Shown one piece after another: positions 1-12,476 of a DNA stretch of 64,000 bases. The translations under genes were made by a program, and so were the position numbers. Origin of the DNA: Tetmemena sp. SeJ-2015 (taxonomy: Eukaryota; Ciliophora; Spirotrichea; Sporadotrichida; Oxytrichidae); contig JAJKFJ010021072.1 in NCBI GenBank assembly GCA_027382625.1, positions 102,115-166,114 of the forward strand. The letters are read 5' to 3'. The notes beneath the pieces were generated by a model. The model did not search any database. It was not told where the DNA came from and saw only the letters and a list, made by a program, of their open reading frames with translations. Position 1 is the first letter of the stretch. Each line of letters opens with the position of its first letter.

Positions 1-234
1 CAAATAGAGGACAACTTAGATTGAAACTAAATAGATGCACGATGATTCAGAGGTAATTATTAAAGATCTTTAAATTCCAAATATTTCTTCTTATCAAGTT
101 TATGCTCTAGCTTTTAGAATTGGCATAAACTTTTGATAGGTAGATTTAGCTATGAAGGATATGGAAGATTTATTATATAATGTAAATTTAATTTGTTCGA
201 GATATATATCCTATTTTGCTTATAAACTTATTTG
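1..234 (+). other. Possible 3' coding fragment at window edge
   Basis: From base 2 a plus-strand frame reads KQRTTQIETK, then MHDDSEVIIKDLQIPN, with TAG/TAA as Gln. It meets TGA at 134-136 and continues in the same frame through QVDLAMKDMEDLLYNV to tandem TGA codons near 233. The composition looks coding. The internal TGA could lie in an eliminated sequence, or the frame may be chance. A minus-strand open frame also covers this region, so strand is uncertain. No family is recognised. Confidence 0.2.
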
Positions 235-457
235 ATGATGGCGGAAAGAGAGACATCGTAACTCACGAATCTCTCTTGGCGTTACTATGATCTGTGAAAT
301 CTATGAAAATTCGTTACCTCTTCAATATTGCTACTTATAAATTTCTTAATCTTCTTTCAACAGTATGATATTGCCTTATTTTCCTGTTTCTAACTTACTT
401 TCAAACAATATAGATTAGGCCTTCTCATTATGAGCAAGCCTAGTCTTTAGAAAGATT

Positions 458-3097
458 TCATTTCTAAGCTTGCTTGTCTTTAGCGGCAGCGTATCTAAGA
501 TCTAGCAAAGAAAGTATACTGGTTGCATGTTTGCCAGTTTTTAATCCGTCAGTCTTAGAATTTTTGATAGAGTCATCACCATTCTGAGCATTTTTAGAGT
601 CTGAAAAATCTGCACTACTCTTTCTTGTTCCAGAGAGGTATCTCTTAATTTTGCTCTCTGATTCAAAACTTTGGCCATTAGTGAAATTTGAAGCCCATTT
701 TCTATTGCTATCACGGTTTGTCTATTCTGATTCTCCCACACTTGGAGGCACCACAGATTGATGAGAGGAAGAACTAGGAAGATACATATTGTTCAAGCTA
801 GGAATAATTAAGTTTCCTAAAATATGCTATTCATTTAAAGGAGTGTTGACATTATGAGAATCTCTAATGTTGCTACTTGAATTAGGATCAGCCTAAGCTT
901 ACATTTGCTGCTGCTGTCGCTTTAGGAACAGCTTTCGAGATTTGACAATCTTTTCTTCCTCTTCTTCTACTTACTTAGAATCCTTATTGAACTTTTAGAG
1001 TCGCACAGTCAAGTTTTTAGGAGAGGTCACAATTTATTCAAACTGACCGAAGAGCAATTTCAGTTAGAAATATAATGAAATCATAATCAGTTGTTTGGTT
1101 AGTTCTTAGGGTGAAGGACTTTCCCTGAATTTGACTGTCTTTATGAAAGCAGATTTGAATTGAGAGGCTAAATGGTATGCTGCTTCAATCTCGATATTTA
1201 TCATTATAAACACTTTATATTGTTGTCGCCAATGGCTATGAGATTGGTAATTGCTTCTTGTTCCAGCATTTCTTAAGCTTCAAGAAAGGCTCTGATTTTC
1301 CACTCTTGATAGTTGTGAGGGAAAAGTTTCTCGAACTTAGTTCGAGCACTGACTATCAGATAATTAACTGTCAAGCATTTGCTTCAACCTAATTCAAATT
1401 GGTAATATGTGGACTGGCGCTTCATTAGGATTGTTAAGTAACTAATGGACGCGAGGTAAGAATCTTTCTGCACTCGCTTCAACCCATCCTTCAGCAGCAT
1501 TCGTAATAATGAACACCATGCCTAGCTGCTTAGCCATTCTTAAAATTTTATCAGCAGCTTCGTCTAGCGCGTTGAGGATTTCCATCATGGATTGAGGAAT
1601 TTTTCTATTTGGATCTTGTAGCAAGGAGGGGTATGGAATCAAGAATGTTGTACACAATATCGTGTCATCCCAGTCGAAAATTAACCATGCGTAATTTAAT
1701 ACTTATTTCGAAGATGATGCAAGTTTAGTGTGTCTTGGGTTTTTGCTTAGGGGTGATCCACACATTCTTATAAACCAACTTAGAGAGAAAGTTTTGCCTT
1801 ATCTGATCAGTTGTCTTGTGTGTTAGTTTAAAACTTACTTACTTTAAATAAGACTTTCAGTTCAGGTAAAGCTTGAGTTTACTCGTCTTCTTGGCTAAAG
1901 ATAACTGACATGACGTAGTCTTTGTTGTTCTTCTCGTGAATTGAAAATTGCTAAACTCCGCTTTAGGAGAAGCCGCCCTCAATTTCGCAGCAATCTCCAT
2001 CCTCAAATTCTATGATCTAGTCTCTGGCAATGTCACCAGGAGAGTCTTCAAAGCAAGTAGATGATGAAGTCGCCTTTTAGTTTAAATTATTTGAGGATGC
2101 TGTATTCTGTAACTCGTCATCGCACTTGCGAAGAGGGAAGTTCACTGTCAAGCTTGTTGACTCGGTGTCACAATTTAAATTTGAAGCATGCTTTTTCAGT
2201 TCAAAATTAAGCATAGAAAAGAGCAAAATAGTTTGACAGGAGAATCCAAGTCACTCTTGATCCTTCCTCTCGTTTAAAGTGAGCTTTGAAGTTCTTCAAT
2301 CTACTTTTGGTAGTTTGATTATAAATGAGAGAACAAATTTCATTTATGGATTAAGAGTCATTAGCCAAGATCTCTGAGTAAGATTTATCGAGTTACTAAA
2401 ATCTGTGACTCTTACTACCAGCCTACAGCATCTATTTGTAATCAACTGTGCTACTCTTGTCTCCGAATTAAGACACAGCTTTTACACTCTCCTTATCGCT
2501 CTCAAATGTGCCTTAGGTTTGCTAACGCTCCAACTCACTAGCAGAACTTTAATTGTCTCCAGTAACGCTGTTGGTCAAAACTTGGCTGCCACTACTAGTA
2601 CCAGACTTAAAAATACTTTTGAGATTGGTAGAGCGCCTTCTTGTCTGAATTAGATTGGATCCTCTAAGTGAGCAATTTACCGTCTGACTATGTAGCTTTG
2701 ATAGGTGGATGCTTTGCTTTGCTGCGGGAATTGGATATTTTAGGCGTGTCGAAGGACTCCTTGGGAGAAGAGTACATACTTGAAGTGTTGGTGATGCCAA
2801 GGTTGTTAAAGTACCTTTGCTTTTTCAAGAAACCTGCTATCTCCTCCTCGTTCTCATTATCTGGGTGGAAGTCCGAACTCTCATCAGGGTTACCACCCAT
2901 TGTTGACTTTCTCTCGTTCAAATAATTGAAGATTTAATTATAAAACCACACACATTCTTGTCATCATCTGTATCCAAAATTAAGAAATTGAAAGTGAATT
3001 AGAATATAAGAAACTAGTGGTACTCACCCCTATTCGCTCTTGTCTTTCCCTTTCTGGACTTTTGAATCACAGAGGAGCAGATGAATCCATTCACCAT
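458..3097 (-). CDS. HAD-like hydrolase family protein, IES-interrupted
   Basis: The gene reads leftwards and stops at TGA 458-460. A Ser/Asn-rich N-terminal region of roughly 300 residues precedes a HAD-type domain. HAD motif I is IFDWDDTILCT (near 1660), motif II is FIITNA (near 1505) and the late acidic motif is AIGDNNIEIE (near 1220-1190). A Gln/Ser/Asn-rich tail of about 200 residues follows. One GT..AG intron (GTAAGT at its 5' end, about 1780-1842) lies just before the HAD domain. Three frame-breaking IESs are listed separately. Removing them gives continuous protein, for example RVHQLLNYLIVSAR. A one-T homopolymer indel near 2605 is also needed. The 5' end is uncertain: ATG at 3097 followed by a GTGAGT intron, or a start near 2890. 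HAD proteins of this type are usually phosphatase-like; no substrate can be inferred. Confidence 0.72.
1199..1221 (-). other. IES, 23 bp, pointer AATAT
   Basis: On the minus strand AATAT occurs at 1217-1221 and 1194-1198. Deleting one copy plus the intervening bases joins GDNN to IEIEAAYHLA in frame. It has no GT..AG ends, so it is not an intron. Confidence 0.85.
1368..1437 (-). other. IES, 70 bp, pointer TTAA
   Basis: TTAA at 1434-1437 and 1364-1367 is in the same codon phase on both sides. Deletion removes an in-frame TGA and produces RVHQLLNYLIVSARTKFEK, as expected between HAD motifs II and III. Confidence 0.85.
2172..2254 (-). other. IES, 83 bp, pointer GTGAC
   Basis: GTGAC (minus) at 2250-2254 and 2167-2171 flanks a frame-breaking stretch. 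Removal gives the continuous reading GRIKSDTESTSLTVNF. Confidence 0.8.
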
Positions 3098-3727
3098 CGA
3101 GCGCTCGGATTCCCTTGAGCCCTGGTTTTATTAGTTTCCCATTATTATTCTTTGTAAACTCTCTCACTATTTTATAACTATTGCAATTAATTTTAAGTAC
3201 TGGTTTATTGTAATTGAGATGATGTTGAAGAGTATGATTTATATTTTATAATTAAATCTAAGTATATCATCAAAGCCTATGATTAAGAGGCAAATATTAA
3301 TTCACCGCTAACTCGAGAGAAAGAGAGATTATTATTTAATTAATACTTCATTAAGCACTGTTTGTATCTTAAAACTATAAAAGAGAATTGCTTTGAGTGA
3401 TATTATTATATTTTTGGTTAACTACTATTACTACGGCTGCTACAGTTGCGATTATATCTTTCATTAAACTCTAATCAAGCTATTATTTTAAAATTTGCGA
3501 TTAGCTGTGCTCTTCTTAATAGGCTATTATGTTATTGTGAATGGATTTCATTTATAATTTCAACCTCTTTGCCTCACTTTTCATTTTTTCATTGAAAATG
3601 CTCATGAAAGGTAAGATTGTCTAGAACAGGTAAATATAAGTATAGTTATCTATTTTTAGCTGGGAGGGGCAGAGTTATTAGAGAATTGGCTTAATTGTAT
3701 TAATTTATTTAAAAAGCCTCTTTCAAA
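3098..3727. other. Divergent intergenic region
   Basis: AT-rich spacer between the minus-strand HAD-like gene and the plus-strand transporter. It presumably carries both promoters. I see no distinct motif I would call and no convincing coding frame. Confidence 0.4.
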
Positions 3728-6227
3728 ATGAGCGACAAAGTCAAGCCCATGGACAACTCCCAAATGGGCGAAGGCAAGGCCACCCACCCAGATGCCGAAA
3801 AAGATGTAAATCCCTCTCGCACTCAATCCTCAATCATTCTTAAACTTATCTGTAGATAGAAAACAAATATCATATTATACTATACTATTTTGAGTAGAGT
3901 CATAGATTAGATATTCCAAAAGATCAACTCGTAAATGGTCCATTAGTAAACAGAGGCTGTACAGACATCATCTGCTGCTTCTTATTCCTAGCTTTCCTCG
4001 TGGGAATGGCAGGTACAGCAGCCTACGGTTTCCTAAATGGAGACCCATAGCTTCTACTCACTGGTTGGGATTATGATCGTAAGTTTGGTTTGCGCAAATC
4101 CTGTTTAAAATCCACCAATAAATATAAAAAAAGCTGAGCCTGACATAATTTGGATGCAAACTGTCGGCCAGAAAGCGGTTGCAGTATTTCATCTTATCAG
4201 CTCTGATCAAGTTTGTCCTCTATTTCACTAATTTGATGGTCCTTAGTTTCTTTTAATCATATGACATTCGCTAACTTGTTAACTATATAGGTAATGGATG
4301 TGGCTACAATACAACTACAAAGGACTACCCTTACTTGTACTTCCCAGCTCCTGACATTTCAGCCATATCAAGCAACTACTACGAAGCTTTCAAGTACTCC
4401 ATGTGTGTGAAGAGCTGTCCCTCAAACAACTCAAGTGAGGCAGTCGTTTGCAAAGAACCCTCTTTCTTCAACTCAAATGTCAAATTCAAGAACTGCACTT
4501 ACTATATAATGATGGGTTATTCGATATATTTATCTATCCTTCTGCTTATACTTCTGGATCCACCACTTACTATGGAAGTGCCTTCAGATATGGAACTGTC
4601 AAGAGTAAGTTGCTCATTCAATAACCCAAACTATACTAATTTTTTTCTTCAAAATATCATTCTCACACTTATATAAGTAAATAACCTTAATCATGGATTA
4701 TTTTGAATTATATAGTATTGGGAAAGTACTGTGTGCCAAACTCTGAGGCTATTAAGTAAGAAGCTATAAAGCAGTTCAAGGACACCTTCTATGAGAAGTA
4801 CAACGTTGATAAGTTCTCAGACTACGTCATGGACTTGATTAACTGCTGGCAAGTCATGCTCATCTGTTTTGGCGCTGCCTTCATCTTTGGCATGCTCTAT
4901 CTTATCGTTCTTCGGTGCTTTGCAGGCTTATTGGTCTGGACTACGATCTTTGGCATTCTTGGTTCCCTGGGTGGAGGAGGCTACTGGCTCTACCACATGC
5001 GCAACAACTACGACACCTCTGACAACAACTACAAATACCTGCAGTATGGAGCCTACGCTCTTTGGGGATTAGCTGGACTCTTCTTCCTAATTATATTGTG
5101 TTGCTGCTCACGTATCAGATTAGCAGTTGCTATAATGAAGGTGACTAGTCAGTTTGTGTACAACACCCCTAGCGTTTTACTACTGCCTATAATTTTCCTG
5201 GCTTTGTGTGCAGGGTGGGTAGTTTTCTGGGTATACACTGCAATTTATATCTTCTCAGTTGGAACCATAGAACCAAGAGAGTCTCCATTCACATTCGTAA
5301 GCACAGTTAAGTGGACAACTCAGACCAGATACATTTTCCTCTATCACTTATTTGGTGGTCTGTGGTTGAATGCTTTCATAATTGGATGTTTTTAGTTCAT
5401 AGTGGCAGCTGCCTGCGCCATTTGGTACTTCTCCTTTACCACTGACGTGGCTGGAAAGGGATCAATGAGAATCGGTGCCAAGTGGATTCATATTAAAAAA
5501 TCCACTATGAAGTTTAATTCTGAGGTACCATTTTGGATCTATCGCATTCGGTAGCTTCATAATTGCGCTTGTGTAGTTCATTCGTATAATATTCGAGTAC
5601 TACCGCAAGAAGATTCAGGCAGCCAACAAGAACAACCCAGTAGTCAAATGTCTACTCTGCTGTACCAGCTACCTTTTGGCTTGCCTTGAGCGATGCGTGA
5701 AGTTCATCACCAAAAACGCTTACATTCAAGTCGCCATCACTGGCAAGAACTTCTGCAGGTCAGCCTGGAATAAATCAATATGCATAAAATTTGATTGAAT
5801 GGTTTCTTGTTAGTCGTGAGGAACATGTTCAGATTCGGAGCAGTGCACACTCTTGGAGCTATCTTCATGTTCCTGGGAAGACTGTTCATCATCTGCCTGA
5901 CAGTGATTGCTTGCTTCATCCAAGTCGATACTGGCCCTACTTCTCAGAGAAGCTATCCTCTCCTTACTTCCCTTGCATCGTGGCTGGTCTCATTGGATTC
6001 CTAGTAGGAGGTATCTTCGTCAGCATCTTCTCTTTCGCCTCAGACACAGTACTCCAATGCTTCTTCCAAATCATAGAAACAAATTTTCATTTATAATCTT
6101 CCTTGATGAGGAGATGGGAGACGATGCTAAGGGCAGGCCTCCCAACAACAGACCTCCTCTAATGAACAGCTTTGTAACCCTAACTGAGAACAGCACGGGT
6201 AAGCGGGGATGCTGCAGGTGCTGTTGA
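3728..6227 (+). CDS. Choline transporter-like (CTL/SLC44) membrane protein
   Basis: This is a CTL/SLC44 family multi-pass membrane protein. The start ATG (3728) opens MSDKVKPMDN and the stop is TGA 6225-6227. Family landmarks appear in order: NRGCTDIICC before the first membrane helix, DYPYLYFPAPD in the extracellular loop, the transmembrane block FGMLYLIVLRCFAGLL, then YHFGSIAFGSFIIALVQFIR, LLCCTSYLLACLERCVKF, NAYIQVAITGKNFCRSAWN and the final FGAVHTLGAIFMFLG to DTVLQCFFLDEEMG. The family is linked to choline and related solute transport; substrate here is unknown. GT..AG introns lie at 3806-3855, 4079-4290 and 4605-4715; 5482-5524 is an intron or an IES. Two clear IESs interrupt the last third. 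Two small frame slips (in TATATA near 4505 and in a C run near 5935) look like assembly indels. The C-terminus is Cys-rich (CCRCC). Confidence 0.93.
5482..5524 (+). other. 43-nt insert, intron or IES
   Basis: Removing 5482-5524 joins GAK to YHFGSIAFG, the expected CTL sequence. It begins GT and ends AG, and it is also bounded by a GT direct repeat. Sequence alone cannot tell an RNA intron from a DNA-level IES. Confidence 0.7.
5773..5801 (+). other. IES, 29 bp, pointer GAAT
   Basis: GAAT at 5769-5772 and 5798-5801 bounds a stretch holding an in-frame TGA and lacking GT..AG ends. Removal gives RSAWNGFLLVVRNMFRFG, matching the CTL family. Confidence 0.9.
6068..6102 (+). other. IES, 35 bp, pointer TCTTCC
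   Basis: TCTTCC at 6062-6067 and 6097-6102. Excision joins VLQCFF to LDEEMGDDAKG in frame. The insert is AT-rich and has no splice signals. Confidence 0.9.
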
Positions 6228-6369
6228 TGGAATTTGATTTGAACACTTAGCATGCACTATATATACTATAATCTACAAACATTAAGAGTTAAATTATCAA
6301 TAGCATTAAATAGTTTGTTGCCTTTTTAAAAATTAACAAATTAAACTCACTTCTCTTAAAAATAGAAGT

Positions 6370-9300
6370 TCACTTCTGAGAAACACCCCTTTGTAAAGAA
6401 GAGATGCGCGGGATCTTTGACTGGCGTCTGTTTCCTCCGCTACTGCTGTTATTTCTGGAGTTGACTTGGTCCGAGCCATTCTCTATTACTACCACCTGTA
6501 ATTGATCTCTATTCAAATCGAAATAGTCAATTAATACAAAGCATTTGCATTCTTCTGTCTTGCTCCTGTATGTTCAGGGGACTGATAACTGGTAGTGGAG
6601 TGGCTCTTGACTTGTTTGAGTTCTCTTTGCAGCTTGCCTCTCTACTGTAGCATGTCTTCAATCACCAAGCACTGCATCTCTATCACCATCTTCAAATCCT
6701 CCATCTGTACCTTCAACTGACTTATCTAACTTTCGTACTGCGCCCTTAGTGCCTCTAAAATTTAGAAAACATTAATAAATCCTCTTTCTTGTTGTTGACC
6801 TTCTTGGTGAATTGGCCATTTCTAGAGTTATTTGGTTAGAAGGGAGACTATGAAGCTGACCTGTTCTCTTCAGTGAAACCAACCAGCAAGATGTCTGAGC
6901 TCTTGTTCTTGTGGTTGTTCCTCCTACCTATGCTTCTTAGCTTGCCTTGACTGGAGTTGTTTTTAGTCTCTCCACTCTTGCTCAGTGAGAGCAGAGTCTA
7001 GTCATCATCCATAAAACCCTCTAACTCCTCCATCAGAGATTGGTCATTCAGCTGCTGCCTTAAGAACTCCACCTGGGATTTTTCTCTTTGTAGCTCGCTG
7101 TCTAGCTTCTTAATAGCCATCTTAAGATCAGAGTAGCTCTATTAGCCCTTGAGTTATGGGTTCAATAGACTCAGACTCCCAAACCCTCCTCCACCTATAT
7201 CTCCAAAGGAGTCCCTTGATAGTTTATAAACTATAATTCAATTTATTGTGGGAGCTGAGTTATTCCTTCATGGACTCGATTTGAGACTTCAGCTTGGCAT
7301 TTTCCTCATTTACATTTCTAGCTGTGTTGCCACCACTATCCTTCTTTGACTTCTTGGCCTTAATGAGCTGTCTTTGCAGTTCCTAGTTCTCGTCAAGAGC
7401 CTATTCTAGCTTCATTTGCAGATTCTCTATTGTACTTTGCTGTTATTCCTACCTGAGCTAGGTCTTTACTTCAAACTCGTCAAACAGCTGATCTCTGTGA
7501 GAGCTGCCTCTCCCCGAGAATGGATAATCAACAGCCTGTTTGAATGGAGAGAGTGAGTTCTCTCTCTGAGATTTCATTGAAGAACCTTTGAACTCTGGGG
7601 AAAGAGAATAGGGACTCCTGTTACCTTTAACTGATTTACAAAAATATCTTTAAGATTCATCTTTGGCATTCTTCAAGGAGTCTAACTTTGAAAATAAGCT
7701 CTTGATCCTCTGAGAGCTTTCCTCTCTTCTTTTGAGAATGGCTTGCTTGTCTTGCTTGATCTGTGGTACCATGCTCATCACCTTCTCATTAGTCAAAAGC
7801 ATAGCCTGCGGAATCTCTGATACTGAAACCTAAGAGAATTCAGAAGAAACTTGATCATATACTCTCAATTAAAATATAGTCTACTCTCATTTAACTTGAT
7901 TAAGCAGCTCAATGTATTGCAAGTTAAGGTCAGACAACTGCTGCACCCACACATAAGCTTCTTAAAGTTCTCCATAGCACTGTTAAAGTGCTTCATTCAA
8001 AGTTTTAATCTTGAGTTCTTGTTGATTGAGAACTTTGCTCACGTTCTCATTGAAAATTCCAGACAGAATATTCTTTGTCTACTCATCAATAGCCGAATTG
8101 GAAAAGTTTTGGTTCTACTGACGATTGAAAACCATCATAGACAGCCTCTATATTGCAAAGAAGAAATCTTGTTAGCTTAAACCTTAAGATGCAGATGCTT
8201 ATCTCCTCACTGGAGAGCCACTACCACTGCTCTCTAACTGGCCACTATCTTAAGCTAGTAAGTAATTCTTCATCTCCAGCATCTTTATCAATAAAATAAA
8301 AGGAGCTTATCAAATGATCCCTTTCTTCTTGCAGTTACTCATTATGAACAACCATTCAAGAATCTTAAATAATAAAACCAGCTTGTTATTGTCTTTCTTA
8401 AGTCTTGAAAACTCTCTTTCTTGGTCTATTTGCTCACTTTCTAATTGACTATATAGCCTCTTTTGGTTCATAAGCTCAGCTCTCATTTTCTCCAGACTCT
8501 CATTCAATATCTCATTTCTTTAGTGCACCTCATTCACAGCCGTCTATTTCGACTCAGACTGCATCACGATATTGCTGGACTTGTACTTTACGTCTTAGAG
8601 TTACACCTCCATCTCCATTATTCTCTTCAACTTCAAGTCACCATCATTTAAAATTTAGATGATGAGAACTCATTCTTGAGATCTCTCTTTTCAAGCTTCA
8701 ACTGGAAAATGTCCTTTTCAAACTTTTGCTTCTCGTCAAGCAAGTCAATTACTTTCTGCCTCGACTTCGCCAACTCTGAGTTAAAACTTTGCAGCTTCTA
8801 TTCAAACTACTGAGTAGCCACTTGCAACTGATTTTCAAAGCTTTCCTTCGCCAACTTGTATTACTGTCCTATCATAGCCGGAATACCTTAAACAGCCGCT
8901 CTATTCTAACTGTTGTAAAGTAGGAGTTCTCCTCTTGAGCTCTCTATGTTCTCTAATAGTTTTTCAAAGTCTACTTTCAAGCGTTGGTTCTCCTCAAACA
9001 CTTTCTTGATATTTTCCAAGTCAAGCTTAGTAGTCCTCTCTATTGAGTTATAGTTTGAGAAGCTCATTCCATATTAGATCTGAAGTGACTTGTTTAAGAG
9101 CTCTATTTCACGGATCAAAGATTCATGCTTGAATTCAGTTTAATTTTTCTTCATATTCAACTCATTGACTGTCTTCTCTAACTCAATGAGCTTTTAGCTT
9201 TTCTACTTTTACTTCACAATAGACTCTCTGAGTTCTTTCTCCCAAGCAATTGTGGTAGTGAAATACCTATCCTCAAGCTAAGAAACCAGTGACTATACTT

Positions 9301-10587
9301 CCTCTAATTCAGAAAATAAATCTACATCAGCTCCTATTTTTTACTCTATTGGAGATGATACCATTTAGGTGATTTCGTTGCAGATTTATATCAGAATAGT
9401 CAAGAAGTTAGATATCTAGTTACAGTTCTAAGTAGCTATTTCGAGAGACAACTCTTAGAATTAGAGATCTTAGAGGAGCTAATTTTATTTGACTTGATGA
9501 GATTATCTATTCTCAATGACTTCCTCATCATCTATATTGCAGTCACTGTCGCTTTAATTGAATTAGATCTCAGAGTCTCCTCCTCTCGAAAGCTGTTTAG
9601 AAGATTCTTAGGATTGGAAATTTGATCGATTCTCTTCATTCTGTTAATTATATGGGTTTGCCTTTTTGCCTATCTTAGGATTCTTACTCAACCAAACCCT
9701 CCTATAAAATAATGTTCAAAGAAGCAACTACTTATATTTTTCTCCTCTCTTAACTATGGCCATTGCCTACTCCTTTTCTATTTCTCGCATTTTACAAGTT
9801 ATGCTAAGACCACTACTAACTGAGTTTTGACTTCTGTTGAAGTATGGCTTTCTGATATGCATCTTATTGCTACTTAATCTCTTCAATCAGCTCTTTTAGC
9901 TCTGCTTATTTATTCTGCCAATATGCTTAAACCTCATTATGATTATTTTGCGTTGCCTGAATGATCTTTTACCTAGAGGAGAGTAGTTTCTTGAATCTCT
10001 GCTGTGCCTTCTTAAAGAGCTCATCCTTAGATTAGAATATCTCTCTTACTTCTTCCTTTCGAGAGTTGTATTACTAGGCAGCAACAATAGAATCTTATAA
10101 GTTATAATTTAAATAATAAAGCAGCTTTTGCAGACTTCTCTCTTTATGAGCTAGTCTCACTTCGGTGGGTTAATTCCATAGACTGAGCGAGTGGCTCATT
10201 TTGATTCCAGGTTTGATAGTTTATGTCCTTATTATCTCTGTTTGTTCTCTACGAATGAATCTCATATTTATATGAACAAACACTATCTACATTATTTATT
10301 GCTGAGTGGTAGAAGCTCATTATGCGTAGTCTTGCTCAGCCTTTAGTTTGATTGTTTGAGGGGAGCTGAAAGAAAACGACTAGCTAGTTGAGAAGGGGTA
10401 ATTAGCTCTCTCTTAAGAACTTTCTCTCTAAGTCTGATTTATTTTAATAGGACTCGCATTAAACAAGCTCTAATAAATAAATTGTATGCCAATTATTTCT
10501 CTGAGAGTAGCTATCCTATCTAGACTGGTTTTGCTTTTTAGAAATCTTGTGAATTTCTCTTTGGAGTTGGGTGAGGACACTATCCAT
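6370..10587 (-). CDS. Long coiled-coil protein
   Basis: Start ATG at 10587 (MDSVLTQLQREIHKI); stop TGA at 6370-6372 after SSLQRGVSQK. The reading is rich in Lys, Glu, Gln and Leu heptads over most of its length, for example KDELFKKAQQRFKKLLSS, QAELKELIEEIKQQQDAY, KMAIKKLDSELQREK and QVEFLRQQLNDQ. Such proteins are typical cytoskeletal, basal-body or ciliary scaffolds, but no family is recognised. The C-terminal part carries Asn/Ser/Arg-rich linkers (NNSSSGGNRRQ). Several AT-rich frame breaks (around 7215-7250, 8330-8350, 9620-9720 and 10100-10380) are probably introns or IESs; I have not resolved each junction. It is convergent with the transporter gene, with about 140 bp between stops. Confidence 0.7.
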
Positions 10588-11073
10588 TTTGCAGTATTTT
10601 ATTTAAGGACTAGTAGTTTTTAATTCGATAAATCTAATTTATTATTTCACATCAGTATCCATATTTAAGAACTCTCATGCAGAGAAGAACAAAGGTGGAA
10701 CTTTTTGGAAATTTGAATTAATTTATTGAGGTAAAAATATTTTTAAAAATTGAATAAAGTGTTATTTTTAAACAAAATTTCCCTTCCTTTTTCATGTACA
10801 CAACCTGTTAAAATTATTATCAAGTAGTGCCAAAATAATTAGCAAATACCTTTCGTTTTTACAATATAACTTAAGAAGATCCTTATTTTATTATAATCTT
10901 TAAAAAGTAAGCTAATTAATAAATAAATTTCAATGATAAGCAAATCTAAGGCCAGCTTGAAATTTAATTACTTATCGACTATAATTTTTATCAAATTTAT
11001 AAATTTTTTATTTATAATTTAGCATTAACTATAAGCTGTAAGAATGATGAGAAATAGTGATCAGAAATGAAAA
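10588..11073. other. AT-rich intergenic spacer
   Basis: Very AT-rich with no convincing coding frame. It lies upstream of the coiled-coil gene and downstream of the hydrolase gene. Confidence 0.5.
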
Positions 11074-12361
11074 TCAAAGTTAATTTTAGAATTCTTGTTC
11101 CAAGCCTAAAACGAAGTCTAAATATCTAGAGACGTCACTAGCTTGGCGTTAAGCTATTTCGTAATCAACATTCATGGTAGTGTGATTAGCATCCTAATAA
11201 ATCAGTGCTCTATTCTTTGAGTTTAAGCCTCCTTCAAACATAGATATAATCCTCCCATTGTCTACTACAGTCTCACCTGCAGCAACTAATTAAATTCTCT
11301 ATTAAATTAATAAACAAGGAACAAACAAGGGATAGAGAGATTGTCTTCTGATGAATTGGTCTTGTTCTTGCCTTGCTCCTTAAGTTTGACTAGTCTTGCT
11401 TAGGTTTGCTGAGCACTTTCATTTGTGATAGTAATACAGACACGTTATTTAAGTTTAAATTCTCTCTAATTTTAGGATCTGTGAAGTAGTGCTTATACTG
11501 TTTGAAGTATTCTGTATTCTCGTCATTCTTTTTACTTGGAATTGGCTACCGAGGTATTATTTTGCCAATGAAGCTCAGAATTGGCTGATACTTATGAAAT
11601 TAAGGTTATTAAATTTTTAAAATTATGTAGGCCTGATTAGGGACACCAAAAGCTGGGACATTAAAAATTGCAGCTTTGAAAGTAGTTCTTCCTAGCTAGC
11701 TATTTATAATGTTGTAGGTCAAGCAACCTCCAAAAGATCTTCCCAGTAGGAATAGAGGTGTCTCTTGCAAGTTAATTATAAAAATGTCAAATTATTTATG
11801 CATAATTTATAAGAGTAATCTTTATTAAATTCATTTATGTTTTCTCTTTTATGATTTTATATAGAATACTAAAAATAGCATTTAGATATAAAGTTAATAC
11901 TGTAAAGAGAAATGGTCTTGTAGACACAAGCCCATATATCGCCATAAAGAATATCAGGACTCTCGTAGAAGCCTGGCTCTCCCTCACTATTACCAAAGCC
12001 TCTCTAGTCTAATCCGATGCACTCATAACCGTTGCCAGCTATGATCTTAAAAATATAGGCTGCTCTTTCACAGTAACCACCAAAGCCATGAATGTAGAAC
12101 ACGATTCCTTTTCTCTTACAGCCTTCAGCTACAGGGTATCTGTAAGTTTAGAGCTTCACACTTTTCCCCTTCTTAGAGACTACCAGGTTAAGTGCATCCT
12201 TCTCAGGCCACTCTTCATAGTAATAGGCTCTTTAGTACTATCCATCGTCTACAAGATAAAATATAAGCATCAAGAGGTTAACACTCCTTATTTTAAGTCT
12301 TTTCCATTTCAAATCCAATAATTTATAATGCACCAATAAGTGTATCCGAACTCATCATCAT
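11074..12361 (-). CDS. Alpha/beta hydrolase (monoglyceride lipase-like)
   Basis: This is a serine hydrolase of the Hydrolase_4 / monoglyceride-lipase type. The oxyanion-side motif is FYIHGFGGYCERAA, followed by GLDQRGFGNSEG; the nucleophile elbow is LLGRSFGGC (GxSxG). The acid is in AAGETVVDNGR and the catalytic His is in YQDANHTTMN. Start ATG is at 12361 (or the adjacent ATG codons) and the stop is TGA 11074-11076 after FVLGLEQEFQNQL. A short intron ending TTGTAG precedes DDGQYQRAYYYEEW. Two IESs are resolved, at 11777-11898 and 11287-11315. With them removed, domain order and length are normal for the family. The substrate is probably an acylglycerol or other ester; this is inference. It lies just downstream of the RING/FHA gene, on the same strand. 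Confidence 0.88.
11287..11315 (-). other. IES, 29 bp, pointer GTT
   Basis: GTT (minus) at 11313-11315 and 11284-11286. Excision joins PCLFLV to AAGETVVDN, restoring the catalytic-Asp strand. Confidence 0.8.
11777..11898 (-). other. IES, 122 bp, pointer ATTAACTT
   Basis: An 8-bp direct repeat ATTAACTT (minus) at 11891-11898 and 11769-11776 bounds an AT-rich frame break. Excision gives YKTISLYSINLQETPLFL immediately before the GRSFGG elbow. Confidence 0.92.
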
Positions 12362-12476
12362 CTTAAGTAGCAATCTATTTTTAACTTTTGAAAACGTATT
12401 TTATAATTGATATATTTATATTAAGAATTCGGGATGATGTTTACTCTATTTGTCTTTAATTGCTTTTGAAAAGTTA

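Noticed and set aside
2646..2695. TCAGAC direct repeat as an IES
   Set aside because: Both sides stay in one frame with or without excision, so there is no evidence for it.
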